From the NCBI GenBank assembly GCA_903834825.1, contig CAILKQ010000020.1:1-42107 (forward strand): a stretch of 42,107 nucleotides of DNA. Reading direction: 5' to 3'. Below are positions 8,138 to 18,208 of the stretch, in pieces. Below the pieces are notes generated by a model that saw only the letters and a list, made by a program, of their open reading frames with translations, did not search any database and was not told the origin of the DNA. The position numbers and the translations under genes are program-made. Each line of letters begins with the position of its first letter. Within the stretch, counting starts at the first letter, position 1. Source of the DNA: an uncultured bacterium. Its GTDB lineage: Bacteria > Bacteroidota > Bacteroidia > Chitinophagales > Chitinophagaceae.

Positions 8138-9913
8138 TTACCAACCTGGATTTTGCTTCAGGTTAGGATTCTTATCCAACTCACCCTGCGGTATGGGCCA
8201 GAGCTTGTATTTCGCATTGGTATTTTCCCTGGTCTGGTTTCTGGTTTTCAATCTTTTGGCTACAGTTGCGGTATAGCTAGGAACTCCGTCTGCATCAAAG
8301 CTTGGTGCTGCTGCAGGATCAGTGAGACTCAATGAAACACCAACTACCGGACCTGTCATGGCCTTGTTGTAAATATCCCATCTCCTCAGGTCCATCAGCC
8401 TTACGCCTTCTCCAGCCAATTCAACGGCCCGCTCCCTTCTGATCAATTCCCTCAAGGCTGCTTGTGTACCCGTTGTAACAGCAGGTTGACCTGCACGGGC
8501 CCTCACCGCATTGATTGCTGTAAAAACAGTCGGATCAATTTCATTGAGTTCAATTTTGGCCTCAGCGTAGGTCAACAATACATCGGCATATCGCATCAGG
8601 ATATAACCGGTTTTGGTTTCCCAGGAATATTGCGTTGAGTCAATGTATTTGCTCCAAACATATCCAACACCACCTGAAGACCCTGTAGATCCGGCAAACC
8701 ATGGAGAGTTAAGGAAATCAATCCAGTCAATATTGCTGGCAACATTGTCATATTTGTTGGTGCTCCAATTCCATTTGATCCTCACATTGGAATAGATATT
8801 GTAGATGGTCCGCTCTTTGGGTTGAACATACGGCAGTGATGGCGATTTTGCGGTATTGTGCACCATGGTATCTCCCTGAGAATAGATGGTCCATTTCAAC
8901 CTGTTATCACGATTGGCTGAAGGAGTTCTAGGGTTGTATAAAGGAGACTGGTCGATCCTTCTGCCATCCTTCATTTCATAGCGATCAAACAAGGCTTGTG
9001 AAGGAAAATGACTGCTCTGTGAAGTTCCCACCTGGCGGGGAATGGTTAAAACAGCCAGCCAGTTTTGGGGATCCAATACATCTGTCGGATAGGTCTGGGC
9101 AAAAAGGATTTCACGGTTTGCATTTGAACGCTGTCCTGCCAACATGAACAAATCAGTGTAGCGAGGATTCAATCCGTAAGCATTCATGTCGATGACTGCT
9201 TTGGAAGCAGCTGCAGCTGTTTTGTTGTCTTTGATCAACATGGCCAATTTGGCTTTAAGACCCAGTGCAACACCTTTGTTAACCCTGCCATACAAAATAA
9301 TAGGACTGGCTCCAGCTGCATCAAACAAAGAGGCAGCTTCATCAAGATCCTTGTACAATTCCTGTGCGGCAGTTGCCAGAGGCGTTCTAGACAATGCCTC
9401 ATATTCAGAGGGCAACAACGGCTTTGTATAGAAGATGGGATCACCAAACCATCCCATCAGGTGATAATAAGCCCAGGCACGGAGCACAAGACCCTCGGCC
9501 CTTATGCGGCTATAGGTTTTGGGAGCAGCTGCAGCCTGGCCTTTCTTCATGCCATCCAGAAGGTAGTTGGCCCTTGACACCAGCTTGTATGCTTGGCTCC
9601 AGCCAGTTGAGGTCAGGGCATTGCCCACAAGGAATGGACCACCATCCCCCATTGCCACTTGGTCTTCGGAGTTACCTGTGCGTTTGATGGCCAGGTCTGT
9701 AGCAGATTCAATTGCAAAATGAAGTGGGGTATTGTTGGCCAATGCCCAAAAAGAAGCCGCATAAACACCATTCAAACCAAGCTCCATCTCTTGCTCTGTG
9801 GCAAGAAAGGTCTCTGATGAAATACTGTCGAGTGGCTGCCTGTCCAGGAACTTGTCACAACCACCAAGGGCCAACAGCAAGAACAGGAAACTATATGTAA
9901 AAATCTTTTTCAT
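8138..9913 (-). CDS. SusD/RagB family nutrient-uptake outer membrane lipoprotein
   Basis: LLALGGCDKFLDRQPLDSISSETF N-terminus; RRERAVELAGEGVRLMDLRRW; C-terminal LWPIPQGELDKNPNLKQNPGW. Confidence 0.96.
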   Translation of the reverse strand: MKKIFTYSFLFLLLALGGCDKFLDRQPLDSISSETFLATEQEMELGLNGVYAASFWALANNTPLHFAIESATDLAIKRTGNSEDQVAMGDGGPFLVGNALTSTGWSQAYKLVSRANYLLDGMKKGQAAAAPKTYSRIRAEGLVLRAWAYYHLMGWFGDPIFYTKPLLPSEYEALSRTPLATAAQELYKDLDEAASLFDAAGASPIILYGRVNKGVALGLKAKLAMLIKDNKTAAAASKAVIDMNAYGLNPRYTDLFMLAGQRSNANREILFAQTYPTDVLDPQNWLAVLTIPRQVGTSQSSHFPSQALFDRYEMKDGRRIDQSPLYNPRTPSANRDNRLKWTIYSQGDTMVHNTAKSPSLPYVQPKERTIYNIYSNVRIKWNWSTNKYDNVASNIDWIDFLNSPWFAGSTGSSGGVGYVWSKYIDSTQYSWETKTGYILMRYADVLLTYAEAKIELNEIDPTVFTAINAVRARAGQPAVTTGTQAALRELIRRERAVELAGEGVRLMDLRRWDIYNKAMTGPVVGVSLSLTDPAAAPSFDADGVPSYTATVAKRLKTRNQTRENTNAKYKLWPIPQGELDKNPNLKQNPGW

Positions 9914-9932
9914 GTGTAATGTTTTACTTGGA

Positions 9933-12900
9933 TTAGAAGTTGAGGTTCACGCCTACAGTGAAGGTTTTCATCAAAGGATAAAACTGGCCTGTTTGGCTAT
10001 TGATTTCAGGATCAAATCCATTCCAGGTATCGGTGAATGTCAACAGGTTTTGGCCACTGACATAGACCTTAGCGCCAGTGATTTTCAATCTGTTGATCAC
10101 AGATGAAGGCAGCCTGTATCCAAGATTGATGTTCTTGATCCTGAAATAAGCTGCACTCCTGATCCATTTGTCTGATGCAACAAAATTTGTTCCACCTGAA
10201 CCGGAAGGCAACAAACGAGGGAAGGTTGCATTGGAATTGGAAGGCGTCCAATAATCCTTGTGGATAGAAAGCAATGAAGCAACAAAATCACTGCTGTTGA
10301 AAGGAATGGCACCCGTTCCGCTGAGATAATTGTTCCTCATCCCAACACCCTGCCCAAACAAGTTCAGGTCAAAGTTGGTATAGCTAAGATTGAGGTTTAT
10401 GCTGTACTCATAGCGGGGAAAGCTGTTGCCAATAAAGGTCCTGTCAAATGCATCAATTTTTCCATCGGGCTTTCCATCAGCACCGCTGATGTCGGCATAC
10501 TTTACATCACCAGGCTTTGGTCCGTTGGCCGTGGTAGCACTGTAAGGAACACCAAACTGAAGCGGTGAACTGGTGATGTCATTGGCATCCTTGAAATATC
10601 CAATCGACTGATAACCAAAATAAGACCATAAGGCCTGACCAACTGCCGTACGCTCAGATCCTGCGTCCAGGTAAGGAACACCAGGCAATGCGGTTACTTC
10701 GTTCACAACATCACTCAGCATCAGGGTTGCATCAAGCTTAAACTTCTTGCTGATATTGGCTTTGTAATTGGCACTCACCTCCCACCCTGTATTGGTCATG
10801 TCTCCGGCATTTACAAACGGAGCACTCAAGCCGATATAGGAAGGAATCGGCCTTACCAGCAGGATATCACTGATGGTGCGCTTGTAATAATCAAATGTCA
10901 GGGTAAGGTTTCGCTTCACTGTAAGGTCTATCCCCACGTTCATCTGTGCTGAATTCTCCCAGGTGATGCCTGGATTGGGCGCATCCAACAATGCATATCC
11001 CAGCGTGGTAACATTGTTTAAATAAGTGCTTGTTCCGTTGTTGGGATTGGAATAGGTTGATGTTTGGTAATTCACTGCAAATGGATAAATCTCTGGCAAT
11101 GCCTGATTTCCCAGCAAACCATAGGAGACCCTGATTTTTCCGAAATTGATCAGGTCTGACAGGCCATCAAAGAATTTCTCTTTGGAGAATATCCATCCTG
11201 CCGAAGCAGATGGAAAAAATCCCCACTGCTTGTCCAAGGCCTGTGAAAACCTTGATGAGCCATCGTATCTACCGTTGACCTCCAAAAGATATTTATCATC
11301 AAAACTATAGTTCAACCTTGCATAGAAACCAGCCAGTGCAGTTTGGTAGGCAGAACCGGCATTGTTCCTGTCTGCAGCACCAAGGTTCAGATAAGGCTGA
11401 TCTGGATTATTGAAACCTGTTCTGGATGCGGAGATGCCTTCATACAAGAACTCCTCAGTTTGACCACCGGCCAATAGCTTGAAACGATGGTTGCCAACAT
11501 TTTGGGAAAAAGTTGCTTGCGCGAGCATTGTATTCCTTGTATTAGAAGAATAAGATTCTCCAAGGCTTGTAGAACCAGGCCATTGGCTGATCTTGTCATA
11601 TGCTGACGTAACAAGGTTGGGCACATAAATGTCTGCGTTCTTGGTAAAACTCTTGCCATGTGGCGTCCAATGTTCGCGAGACCAATAGGCTTCGAATTCA
11701 AGGCTTTCAATAGGCTTGTAGTTGAGGGCAATTTTACTCAGGAACGAATTGCTTTCAGAAACGGATGTACCAGCTGCTTCGGCCTGGGCAAGCGGGTTCC
11801 TGTTATTGGTTTGCCCGGCAGTTCCATACATGCCCGGTCCAAATTTGGCAGCACCAATGGCAGGCAATCCAATGGCCTGGCGGATGATGAATTCAGGACT
11901 GGATGTTGATGGAGAAGTATTCTTGCTGAAGTTATAATTGAAAACCCCACTCAAGGTCAGGTTTTTCCTGAGCTTGAAATCAGGATTGAATCGGATATCA
12001 TAGCGCTTGAAACTATTGTTGGGAATCAGGCCCTGCTGATCCAAATAGGTAATGGAGGTGAAAACATTGGTATTTTCGCCGCCAGCATTGAGCGTTACGT
12101 TATGGTTCTGCATCAATGCAGAATTGGTGAACAGGAGGTCCACCCAGTCATTGTCAATCACATCGAGGTTATTCGCCTTTGTGGTTTTGTATTTGTCAAT
12201 CAATGACTGTTGAAAAAGGAATGACGTTGGGACTCCGGTCCTGTTTTGTTCTGCCACATTGCTCAACTCCATGTGCTCAATGGCAGTTGTCCTTTCAGGC
12301 ATTGCGGTAGCAATCTGTTTGGAAACAAAACTGTTGTAGCTCACCTTCACCCCTTTTCCTTTTGCACGAATGGTTTTGACAAGGATAACACCATTGGCTG
12401 CACGTGTTCCGTATATGGCAGTTGATGCTGCGTCTTTAAGAATCGTGATGCTCTCAATGGCATTGGGATCGATGGCATCAAGGCTTGAAACAACGCCATC
12501 AACCATGATCAATGGACTCTGACCAGCATAAATGGAACTCAAACCACGAATCCGGATGGAGGCACCATCAGCACCGGGGCGTCCTGATTGTTGGGTCACC
12601 GTAACACCTGGAGCAAGACCTTGCAAAAGGTTGCTGGCAGTGGCTACCTGACGCTTCAGGAGGTCTTCTTGCTTAAGGGCCACAACCGATCCGGTTAGAT
12701 TGGCTTTTTTCTGTGTACCATATCCCACAACAACAACTTCATTGAGACTTGAAGAAGTGGAGGTAAGGGTTATGTCCAGCTGATTGCCATTGACAACTAC
12801 CTCCTTGGAGGCAAAGCCAATGCCGGAAAGAACAATTGTTTGTCCGGTGGATGCGTTGATGGTAAATTCACCTGCGGAATTGGTTCTGGTCCCTTTTTTG

Positions 12901-13043
12901 GTGCCCTTGACAAGAACAGAAACACCTTCTGCAGGTGCCTCTCCCTCGCTGCTGGTCACCTTTCCGCTGATTCTAGACTGCTGGGCAAAACCCAACAACC
13001 AGGAAGTACAGAGCATGGTTAGGATAAGCGTTAGCTTTTTCAT
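9933..13043 (-). CDS. SusC/RagA family TonB-linked outer membrane protein
   Basis: Carboxypeptidase-like domain ISGKVTSSEGEAPAEGVSVLVKGT, NEVVVVGYGTQKKANLTGSV, plug RGLSSIYAGQSPLIMVDGV. Confidence 0.97.
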   Translation of the reverse strand: MKKLTLILTMLCTSWLLGFAQQSRISGKVTSSEGEAPAEGVSVLVKGTKKGTRTNSAGEFTINASTGQTIVLSGIGFASKEVVVNGNQLDITLTSTSSSLNEVVVVGYGTQKKANLTGSVVALKQEDLLKRQVATASNLLQGLAPGVTVTQQSGRPGADGASIRIRGLSSIYAGQSPLIMVDGVVSSLDAIDPNAIESITILKDAASTAIYGTRAANGVILVKTIRAKGKGVKVSYNSFVSKQIATAMPERTTAIEHMELSNVAEQNRTGVPTSFLFQQSLIDKYKTTKANNLDVIDNDWVDLLFTNSALMQNHNVTLNAGGENTNVFTSITYLDQQGLIPNNSFKRYDIRFNPDFKLRKNLTLSGVFNYNFSKNTSPSTSSPEFIIRQAIGLPAIGAAKFGPGMYGTAGQTNNRNPLAQAEAAGTSVSESNSFLSKIALNYKPIESLEFEAYWSREHWTPHGKSFTKNADIYVPNLVTSAYDKISQWPGSTSLGESYSSNTRNTMLAQATFSQNVGNHRFKLLAGGQTEEFLYEGISASRTGFNNPDQPYLNLGAADRNNAGSAYQTALAGFYARLNYSFDDKYLLEVNGRYDGSSRFSQALDKQWGFFPSASAGWIFSKEKFFDGLSDLINFGKIRVSYGLLGNQALPEIYPFAVNYQTSTYSNPNNGTSTYLNNVTTLGYALLDAPNPGITWENSAQMNVGIDLTVKRNLTLTFDYYKRTISDILLVRPIPSYIGLSAPFVNAGDMTNTGWEVSANYKANISKKFKLDATLMLSDVVNEVTALPGVPYLDAGSERTAVGQALWSYFGYQSIGYFKDANDITSSPLQFGVPYSATTANGPKPGDVKYADISGADGKPDGKIDAFDRTFIGNSFPRYEYSINLNLSYTNFDLNLFGQGVGMRNNYLSGTGAIPFNSSDFVASLLSIHKDYWTPSNSNATFPRLLPSGSGGTNFVASDKWIRSAAYFRIKNINLGYRLPSSVINRLKITGAKVYVSGQNLLTFTDTWNGFDPEINSQTGQFYPLMKTFTVGVNLNF

Positions 13044-13114
13044 GATTGTGTTTTGTTTAAAATGGTTCTGATGATGCTTCTTCTATGTTTGGAATGATTA
13101 AAAAATTAGTGTGT

Positions 13115-14320
13115 TTAGCCAGCAAGAAAATCGCTGAATGTTGTTGAAACCTGGTACAAGGCCCTGGGGATATGAAAGCAGCCTTTCCATTTTCCCCCTT
13201 TGGCGCTACTGAGCACCTCTCCACGCCTGTTCAAATAACCGAACCACTCCCCATTTTCAGGATCACGGAATTTCTCCCAGGTATAGGCATGCATGGTATC
13301 AAACCATTTTAAACAGCTGGGATCTTTTGTAAGTGCATACCCCTTGGCCAATGCCACCAGGGCTTCCACATGAACCCACCATAGTTTCTGGTCCCACTCC
13401 AACTGCTGCAATGGCTTGTTTTCTGTGTCCATAAAATAGAGCAACCCACCAAATTCCTTATCCCAGGCATGTTCTATCGTTTTCAACATGATGTTCTTTG
13501 CCTTTTCAATCAGTGCAAGATCATTCATGCGCTTTCCCAAATCCATGATGAACCACATGGCTTCAATGGCATGACCAGGATTCATCAATCTTCCTTCAAA
13601 AGTATCTGATAGGCTTCCGTCTAGATTCACATTTTCAACAATCAGACCAAGCTCTGGCCTGTAAAAAACATCCATCACTTCATGGAGAACCGTCGGTATA
13701 AATGAGTCAACCCTTTCCTTTCCCAGAATATCTTCCAGCTCCAAACTCAGGTTACACAGGATCATGGGAAGTGTAAAATTCTTCAAGGGCCTGGAACCAG
13801 GGAATGATTTGTTGTAAACGCCCTTCCAATTGTGTTGTCGCGAAATGATGTTCTCAAAAGTATTGAGTGCGATTTCCCTGTATTCTGGCGAAGGGTCAAT
13901 TTTATTCAATGCAGCAAAGGCCATGGTAGCAAAGCAATCACTAAAAATATTATAGGGCTGAACCAGTGGCTTACCGTCTGCTGTGAGAGAGAAATACCAG
14001 TTTCCTTGTGCATCCCGGCCGAATTGTTTCATGAATGATGCTCCATGCAGGGCCATTTCCTTCCAGGCTGGATTTTGCTCTACGAGCCTGTACATGGTAG
14101 AAAAACACCATACCTCTCTTCCCTGCAACCACATGAACTTGTCTGTATCGTATACCTTACCTTGTTGATCCAAACAGGTGAAATAGCCTCCATTTTTTTC
14201 ATCCTTGCTATGCTGAAACCAAAATGGAAGCACATTCTTTACCAATTCCTCATGATAAAGTTTTGAATAGTTCAATATCCGGCTTGCTACAACATCTTTT
14301 ACTTCTTGTACCATTGGCAT
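13115..14320 (-). CDS. AGE (N-acylglucosamine 2-epimerase) family epimerase/isomerase
   Basis: DKFMWLQGREVWCFSTMY, GRLMNPGHAIEAMWFIMDLG, KLWWVHVEALVAL typical of AGE (alpha/alpha)6 enzymes. Confidence 0.9.
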   Translation of the reverse strand: MPMVQEVKDVVASRILNYSKLYHEELVKNVLPFWFQHSKDEKNGGYFTCLDQQGKVYDTDKFMWLQGREVWCFSTMYRLVEQNPAWKEMALHGASFMKQFGRDAQGNWYFSLTADGKPLVQPYNIFSDCFATMAFAALNKIDPSPEYREIALNTFENIISRQHNWKGVYNKSFPGSRPLKNFTLPMILCNLSLELEDILGKERVDSFIPTVLHEVMDVFYRPELGLIVENVNLDGSLSDTFEGRLMNPGHAIEAMWFIMDLGKRMNDLALIEKAKNIMLKTIEHAWDKEFGGLLYFMDTENKPLQQLEWDQKLWWVHVEALVALAKGYALTKDPSCLKWFDTMHAYTWEKFRDPENGEWFGYLNRRGEVLSSAKGGKWKGCFHIPRALYQVSTTFSDFLAG

Positions 14321-14354
14321 TAATTAAAAGCAGTATTGCTAAAATAATTACCAA

Positions 14355-14373
14355 TTTATAAAATATTTGTAAA
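14355..14373. promoter_or_regulatory. Candidate operator: AT-rich inverted repeat TTTATAAAATATTTGTAAA
   Basis: 7/9 arm complementarity; with one more base pair of context (C14352) 19/22 identity to 6848-6869; located between AGE and ROK genes. Confidence 0.35.
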
Positions 14374-14539
14374 CTAACCCAACTTTGTTAATTTTTTTAT
14401 TATCTAATTTGGATCGTATATAAACAAAAAATACAGCTTACCCAGCCCAACCAAGACCATTTGCTTGTTTGTAAGGCTAGAAATAAATACAACATTCAAG
14501 AGTCAATGTCTAGATTAAAACAGATTAATCATAGATTTG

Positions 14540-15781
14540 ATGCACAGGAAAAGTATGAAAAGGAAAAAAACAAATCTTAATATATTTAACGATGAAGCGG
14601 TATCCGGGGTTGTTTTCAAAAACAGGTCCTTGAAAAAGTCCATCATCAGCCATATCAACCAGTCTGGCAACAGCACCATCACTGATTTGAGCAAAGATTT
14701 GGGCACCAGCGTCCCTAAAACCACATCCCTGATCAATGAACTGATCCAGGATGGATTGATCCAGGATGAAGGGAAACTGGATTCTACCGGCGGACGAAGG
14801 GCCAGCATGTTTGGCCTTGTTCCAGATGCCTGTTATTTCCTGGGCGTGGACGTCAAAAAATTCCATATCAATTTTGGATTGATGGATTTTACCAAGAAAA
14901 TGATCTACCAGAAGGAAAAAGTACCATTCCGCCTTGAAAACACACCAGAATCACTGGAAAATCTCATCCAGCTCATCAAGGCTTTTTTGGGTGAGGGACC
15001 AAGCAGCAAAGCCCAAATACTGGGCCTCGGCATCAACCTTACAGGAAGAATCAACCATAAAACAGGCCATAGTTTCAGTTTCTTTCATTTCAAAGAAGAA
15101 CCCCTGGCCGAGATTATACAAAATGAAATAGGTATCCCAACATTTCTGGAAAATGATTCCAGGGCAATGGCCTATGGGGAGTTTCAATCCAACGAATTGA
15201 GAAAGGAAAACAATATCCTTTTCATCAACATGGATTATGGTATGGGCATGGGCATCCTGCTGGATGGAAAGGTTTATTACGGAAAATCAGGTTTTAGCGG
15301 AGAGTTCGGGCATATTCCCCTTTTTGAGAACGAAATCATTTGTCATTGTGGCAAAAAAGGTTGTTTGGAAACAGAAGCCTCTGGGCATGCCCTTGTTAGA
15401 AAATTCAAGGAGCAGATCAAAAAAGGATTTACCTCCATTGCACTGAAAAAAAATATGTCGATTGATGAGATTACCATGAATGATATCATCAACGCAGCGA
15501 TGAATGAGGACCAGCTCAGCATTGAGCTGATTTCAGAGATAGGAGAAAAACTGGGCAAGGGATTGGCTGTATTGGTCAATATTTTCAATCCCGAAATGCT
15601 TATCCTTGGGGGTGCGCTTTCGGAGACAGGCGACTACATCCGGCTCCCCGCCAGAAGCACCCTGAACAAACTTTCGTTAAGCTTGGTCAACAATGATACC
15701 AAACTCAAGATCTCTCAACTGGGAGAAAAAGCTGGGGTCATTGGTGCATGTCTTACAGCAAGAGACACGATCATTCTTTAG
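14540..15781 (+). CDS. ROK family transcriptional regulator/sugar kinase-like protein
   Basis: N-terminal wHTH ([41 protein letters not shown]) plus ROK domain [32 protein letters not shown] at 14540. Confidence 0.94.
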   Translation: MHRKSMKRKKTNLNIFNDEAVSGVVFKNRSLKKSIISHINQSGNSTITDLSKDLGTSVPKTTSLINELIQDGLIQDEGKLDSTGGRRASMFGLVPDACYFLGVDVKKFHINFGLMDFTKKMIYQKEKVPFRLENTPESLENLIQLIKAFLGEGPSSKAQILGLGINLTGRINHKTGHSFSFFHFKEEPLAEIIQNEIGIPTFLENDSRAMAYGEFQSNELRKENNILFINMDYGMGMGILLDGKVYYGKSGFSGEFGHIPLFENEIICHCGKKGCLETEASGHALVRKFKEQIKKGFTSIALKKNMSIDEITMNDIINAAMNEDQLSIELISEIGEKLGKGLAVLVNIFNPEMLILGGALSETGDYIRLPARSTLNKLSLSLVNNDTKLKISQLGEKAGVIGACLTARDTIIL

Positions 15782-17256
15782 TAAGCCATCGCAAACAAAA
15801 CCCTCTGCTTGCTGGGCTTTCCTGAGAAAACACAGACCCCTTCTTCGGCCTGGTTGTTCAACGGAATACAACGGATGGTAGCCTTGGCTTCTTCCTTGAT
15901 CTTGTCTTCGGTTTCTGCCGTTCCATCCCAATGGGCAGCAATGAATCCACCCTTTTCATTCAAGACTTGTTTGAATTCCTCCCAACTGTTTACAGGAGTA
16001 ATATGGGAATCCCTGAATGCCAATGCCCTGTTGTAAAGATTTTGCTGGATATCTACCATCAAAAACTTGACATGCTCAATTATGTTTTCTGCAGGAATTG
16101 ATTGTTTTTCCTTGGTATCCCTTCTGGCCACTTCTACCACCCCATTTTCAATGTCCTTCTGACCAATGGCGATGCGCACAGGAACACCCTTGAGTTCGTA
16201 CTCTGCAAATTTCCATCCTGGTCTTGTATTCTCAGAATCGTCGTATTTCACAGATATTCCGTTGGCTTTCAAGCCAGCAACAATGGCATTCACCTTTTCA
16301 TCGACCAAGGCTTTCTGCTCTGGCCCTTTGTAGATGGGAACGATGACAACCTGCAACGGTGCAATTCTTGGGGGCATGACAAGTCCCTGGTCATCACTGT
16401 GGGCCATCACCAAGGCGCCGATCAACCTGGTTGAAACACCCCATGAAGTTGCCCAAACAAATTCCTGCTTGTTCTCCTTGGTCAGGTATTTTACATCAAA
16501 GGCTTTCGCAAAATTCTGGCCCAGGAAATGGGAAGTTCCGGCCTGCAAAGCCTTACCATCCTGCATCAGGGCTTCTATACAATAGGTTTCCAAGGCACCG
16601 GCAAAACGTTCATTGGGTGTTTTGATGCCCTTGATAACAGGAAGCGCCATATAATTTTCCACGAAATCTCCGTACACATGCAGCATTTTTTCAGCTTCTC
16701 CAATGGCTTCTTCAGCGGTCGCATGGGCTGTATGCCCTTCCTGCCAAAGAAATTCTGCTGTCCTCAGGAACAAACGGGTTCTCATTTCCCACCGAACAAC
16801 ATTCGCCCACTGGTTGATCAGCAGTGGCAAATCACGGTAGGATTGTATCCAGTCTTTGTAGGCATTCCAGATGATGGCTTCGCTGGTCGGGCGTACAATA
16901 AGTTCTTCTTCCAGCTTTGCTTCAGGATCAACCATCAGCTTTCCCTTGTTGTTGGGGTCAGCTTTCAACCTGTAATGGGTAACCACAGCACATTCCTTGG
17001 CAAAGCCCTCGGCATGCCCCTCTTCTTTCTCGAGAAAGGATTTGGGAACAAACAACGGAAAATAGGCATTGACATGGCCGGTGTCCTTGAACATCTTGTC
17101 CAATACATCCCGCATGTTCTCCCAAAGGGTATAGCCGTAGGGCTTTATTACCATGCAGCCCCTCACAGCAGAATAGTCTGCCAGCCCACCCTTCAGGATC
17201 AATTCATTGTACCACTGCGCGTAGTCTGTAGCCCTTGATGTCAGTTCGTTTGCCAT
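15778..17256 (-). CDS. proS: Prolyl-tRNA synthetase (archaeal/eukaryal-type)
   Basis: [60 protein letters not shown]-terminal VLFAMAY. Confidence 0.97.
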   Translation of the reverse strand: MANELTSRATDYAQWYNELILKGGLADYSAVRGCMVIKPYGYTLWENMRDVLDKMFKDTGHVNAYFPLFVPKSFLEKEEGHAEGFAKECAVVTHYRLKADPNNKGKLMVDPEAKLEEELIVRPTSEAIIWNAYKDWIQSYRDLPLLINQWANVVRWEMRTRLFLRTAEFLWQEGHTAHATAEEAIGEAEKMLHVYGDFVENYMALPVIKGIKTPNERFAGALETYCIEALMQDGKALQAGTSHFLGQNFAKAFDVKYLTKENKQEFVWATSWGVSTRLIGALVMAHSDDQGLVMPPRIAPLQVVIVPIYKGPEQKALVDEKVNAIVAGLKANGISVKYDDSENTRPGWKFAEYELKGVPVRIAIGQKDIENGVVEVARRDTKEKQSIPAENIIEHVKFLMVDIQQNLYNRALAFRDSHITPVNSWEEFKQVLNEKGGFIAAHWDGTAETEDKIKEEAKATIRCIPLNNQAEEGVCVFSGKPSKQRVLFAMAY

Positions 17257-17339
17257 ATTATAAATGCTTTAACAGTTTTTATTGAATTGAGTGCAACTTT
17301 AACAGTTGCCGTTCGTCTAAATAATGGAACAGGATTGAG

Positions 17340-17370
17340 CAAATGTAGTAACTTCGGATTAATCTTTAAA
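17340..17370 (-). promoter_or_regulatory. Candidate proS promoter (TTTA-N19-TACATTTG)
   Basis: Exact TAnnTTTG -7 and near-consensus -33 with 19-nt spacing on the minus strand, 84 nt upstream of the proS start. Confidence 0.5.
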
Positions 17371-17379
17371 TCGCATTGT

Positions 17380-18117
17380 ATGAACAAGATCATTCTTGCT
17401 ATTTCGCTGGCTTCCATCATGATGGGATGCAGCACAGTCTACAAGACTGGCCAGACCATTGATGACGTCTATTTTTCTCCAGCCAGACCAGGCGCCGAAT
17501 ATGTCAATGTGGAAGAAAAAGATGAATACAGGGCTTCAGAAGTTCCCATGACTGACCGGTACATGCGGATGAAGGCCTTTGGTGGTTCAAGGTGGAATTC
17601 ATTTGATGATGATTATGCCTATTGGAACAATCCATACTGGAACAACAGCAGCTATTTCAACGTCTATCCCTCTTATGGCTACTCAGGCATGAACAGCCTG
17701 TATTTTGGAAGGCCCATGTCTTATGGGATTTCAAACTACCTCAATCCATTCTCTCCCAACTATTATGGCCAACCCGTAATTGTGTACAATACAGGCAAGT
17801 CAATGGTTTCAAATTCAACCGGACCAAGAACCTATTCACTCAGCAATTATACACCCATGAAATCCAGCAGTGCTGACCCTAAATCGGGAGGATTTTTGCG
17901 CTCAGGCGGACAGTCCAACAATTCTGGCGCCAATATCCCAAGAGGTGGATACAATCCCAACAGCAGTGGTGAGTCTTATGGAAGTCCTTCAAGAACTTTC
18001 TCCAACAGTTCAAATTCCAGTAGCTCTGGCTCAAGCAGCTCCAGTTCAAGCTCAAGCAGCAATCCTTCCAGCACTGGTTCTGCCCCTGTTAGAACATTCC
18101 CCAAAGGAGGAAACTAA
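17380..18117 (+). CDS. Hypothetical prolipoprotein with Tyr/Asn/Gly-rich middle and poly-Ser C-terminus
   Basis: ATG at 17380: MNKIILAISLASIMMGCSTVYKTGQTIDDVYFSP; lipobox MMGCS; SSNSSSSGSSSSSSSSSSNPSS near C-terminus. Confidence 0.8.
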   Translation: MNKIILAISLASIMMGCSTVYKTGQTIDDVYFSPARPGAEYVNVEEKDEYRASEVPMTDRYMRMKAFGGSRWNSFDDDYAYWNNPYWNNSSYFNVYPSYGYSGMNSLYFGRPMSYGISNYLNPFSPNYYGQPVIVYNTGKSMVSNSTGPRTYSLSNYTPMKSSSADPKSGGFLRSGGQSNNSGANIPRGGYNPNSSGESYGSPSRTFSNSSNSSSSGSSSSSSSSSSNPSSTGSAPVRTFPKGGN

Positions 18118-18208
18118 TTCAGTTGTTCAGTCATGGTTTGATGGTATGGTTTTCAAGACCCTGCTCAATACCTGAATGGCTGAACACCTGTTCCCAAAAT
18201 CATTTCGC

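Noticed and set aside
16528-17238. 236-aa plus-strand ORF opposite proS
   Set aside because: Antisense to a conserved tRNA synthetase; no recognisable motif.
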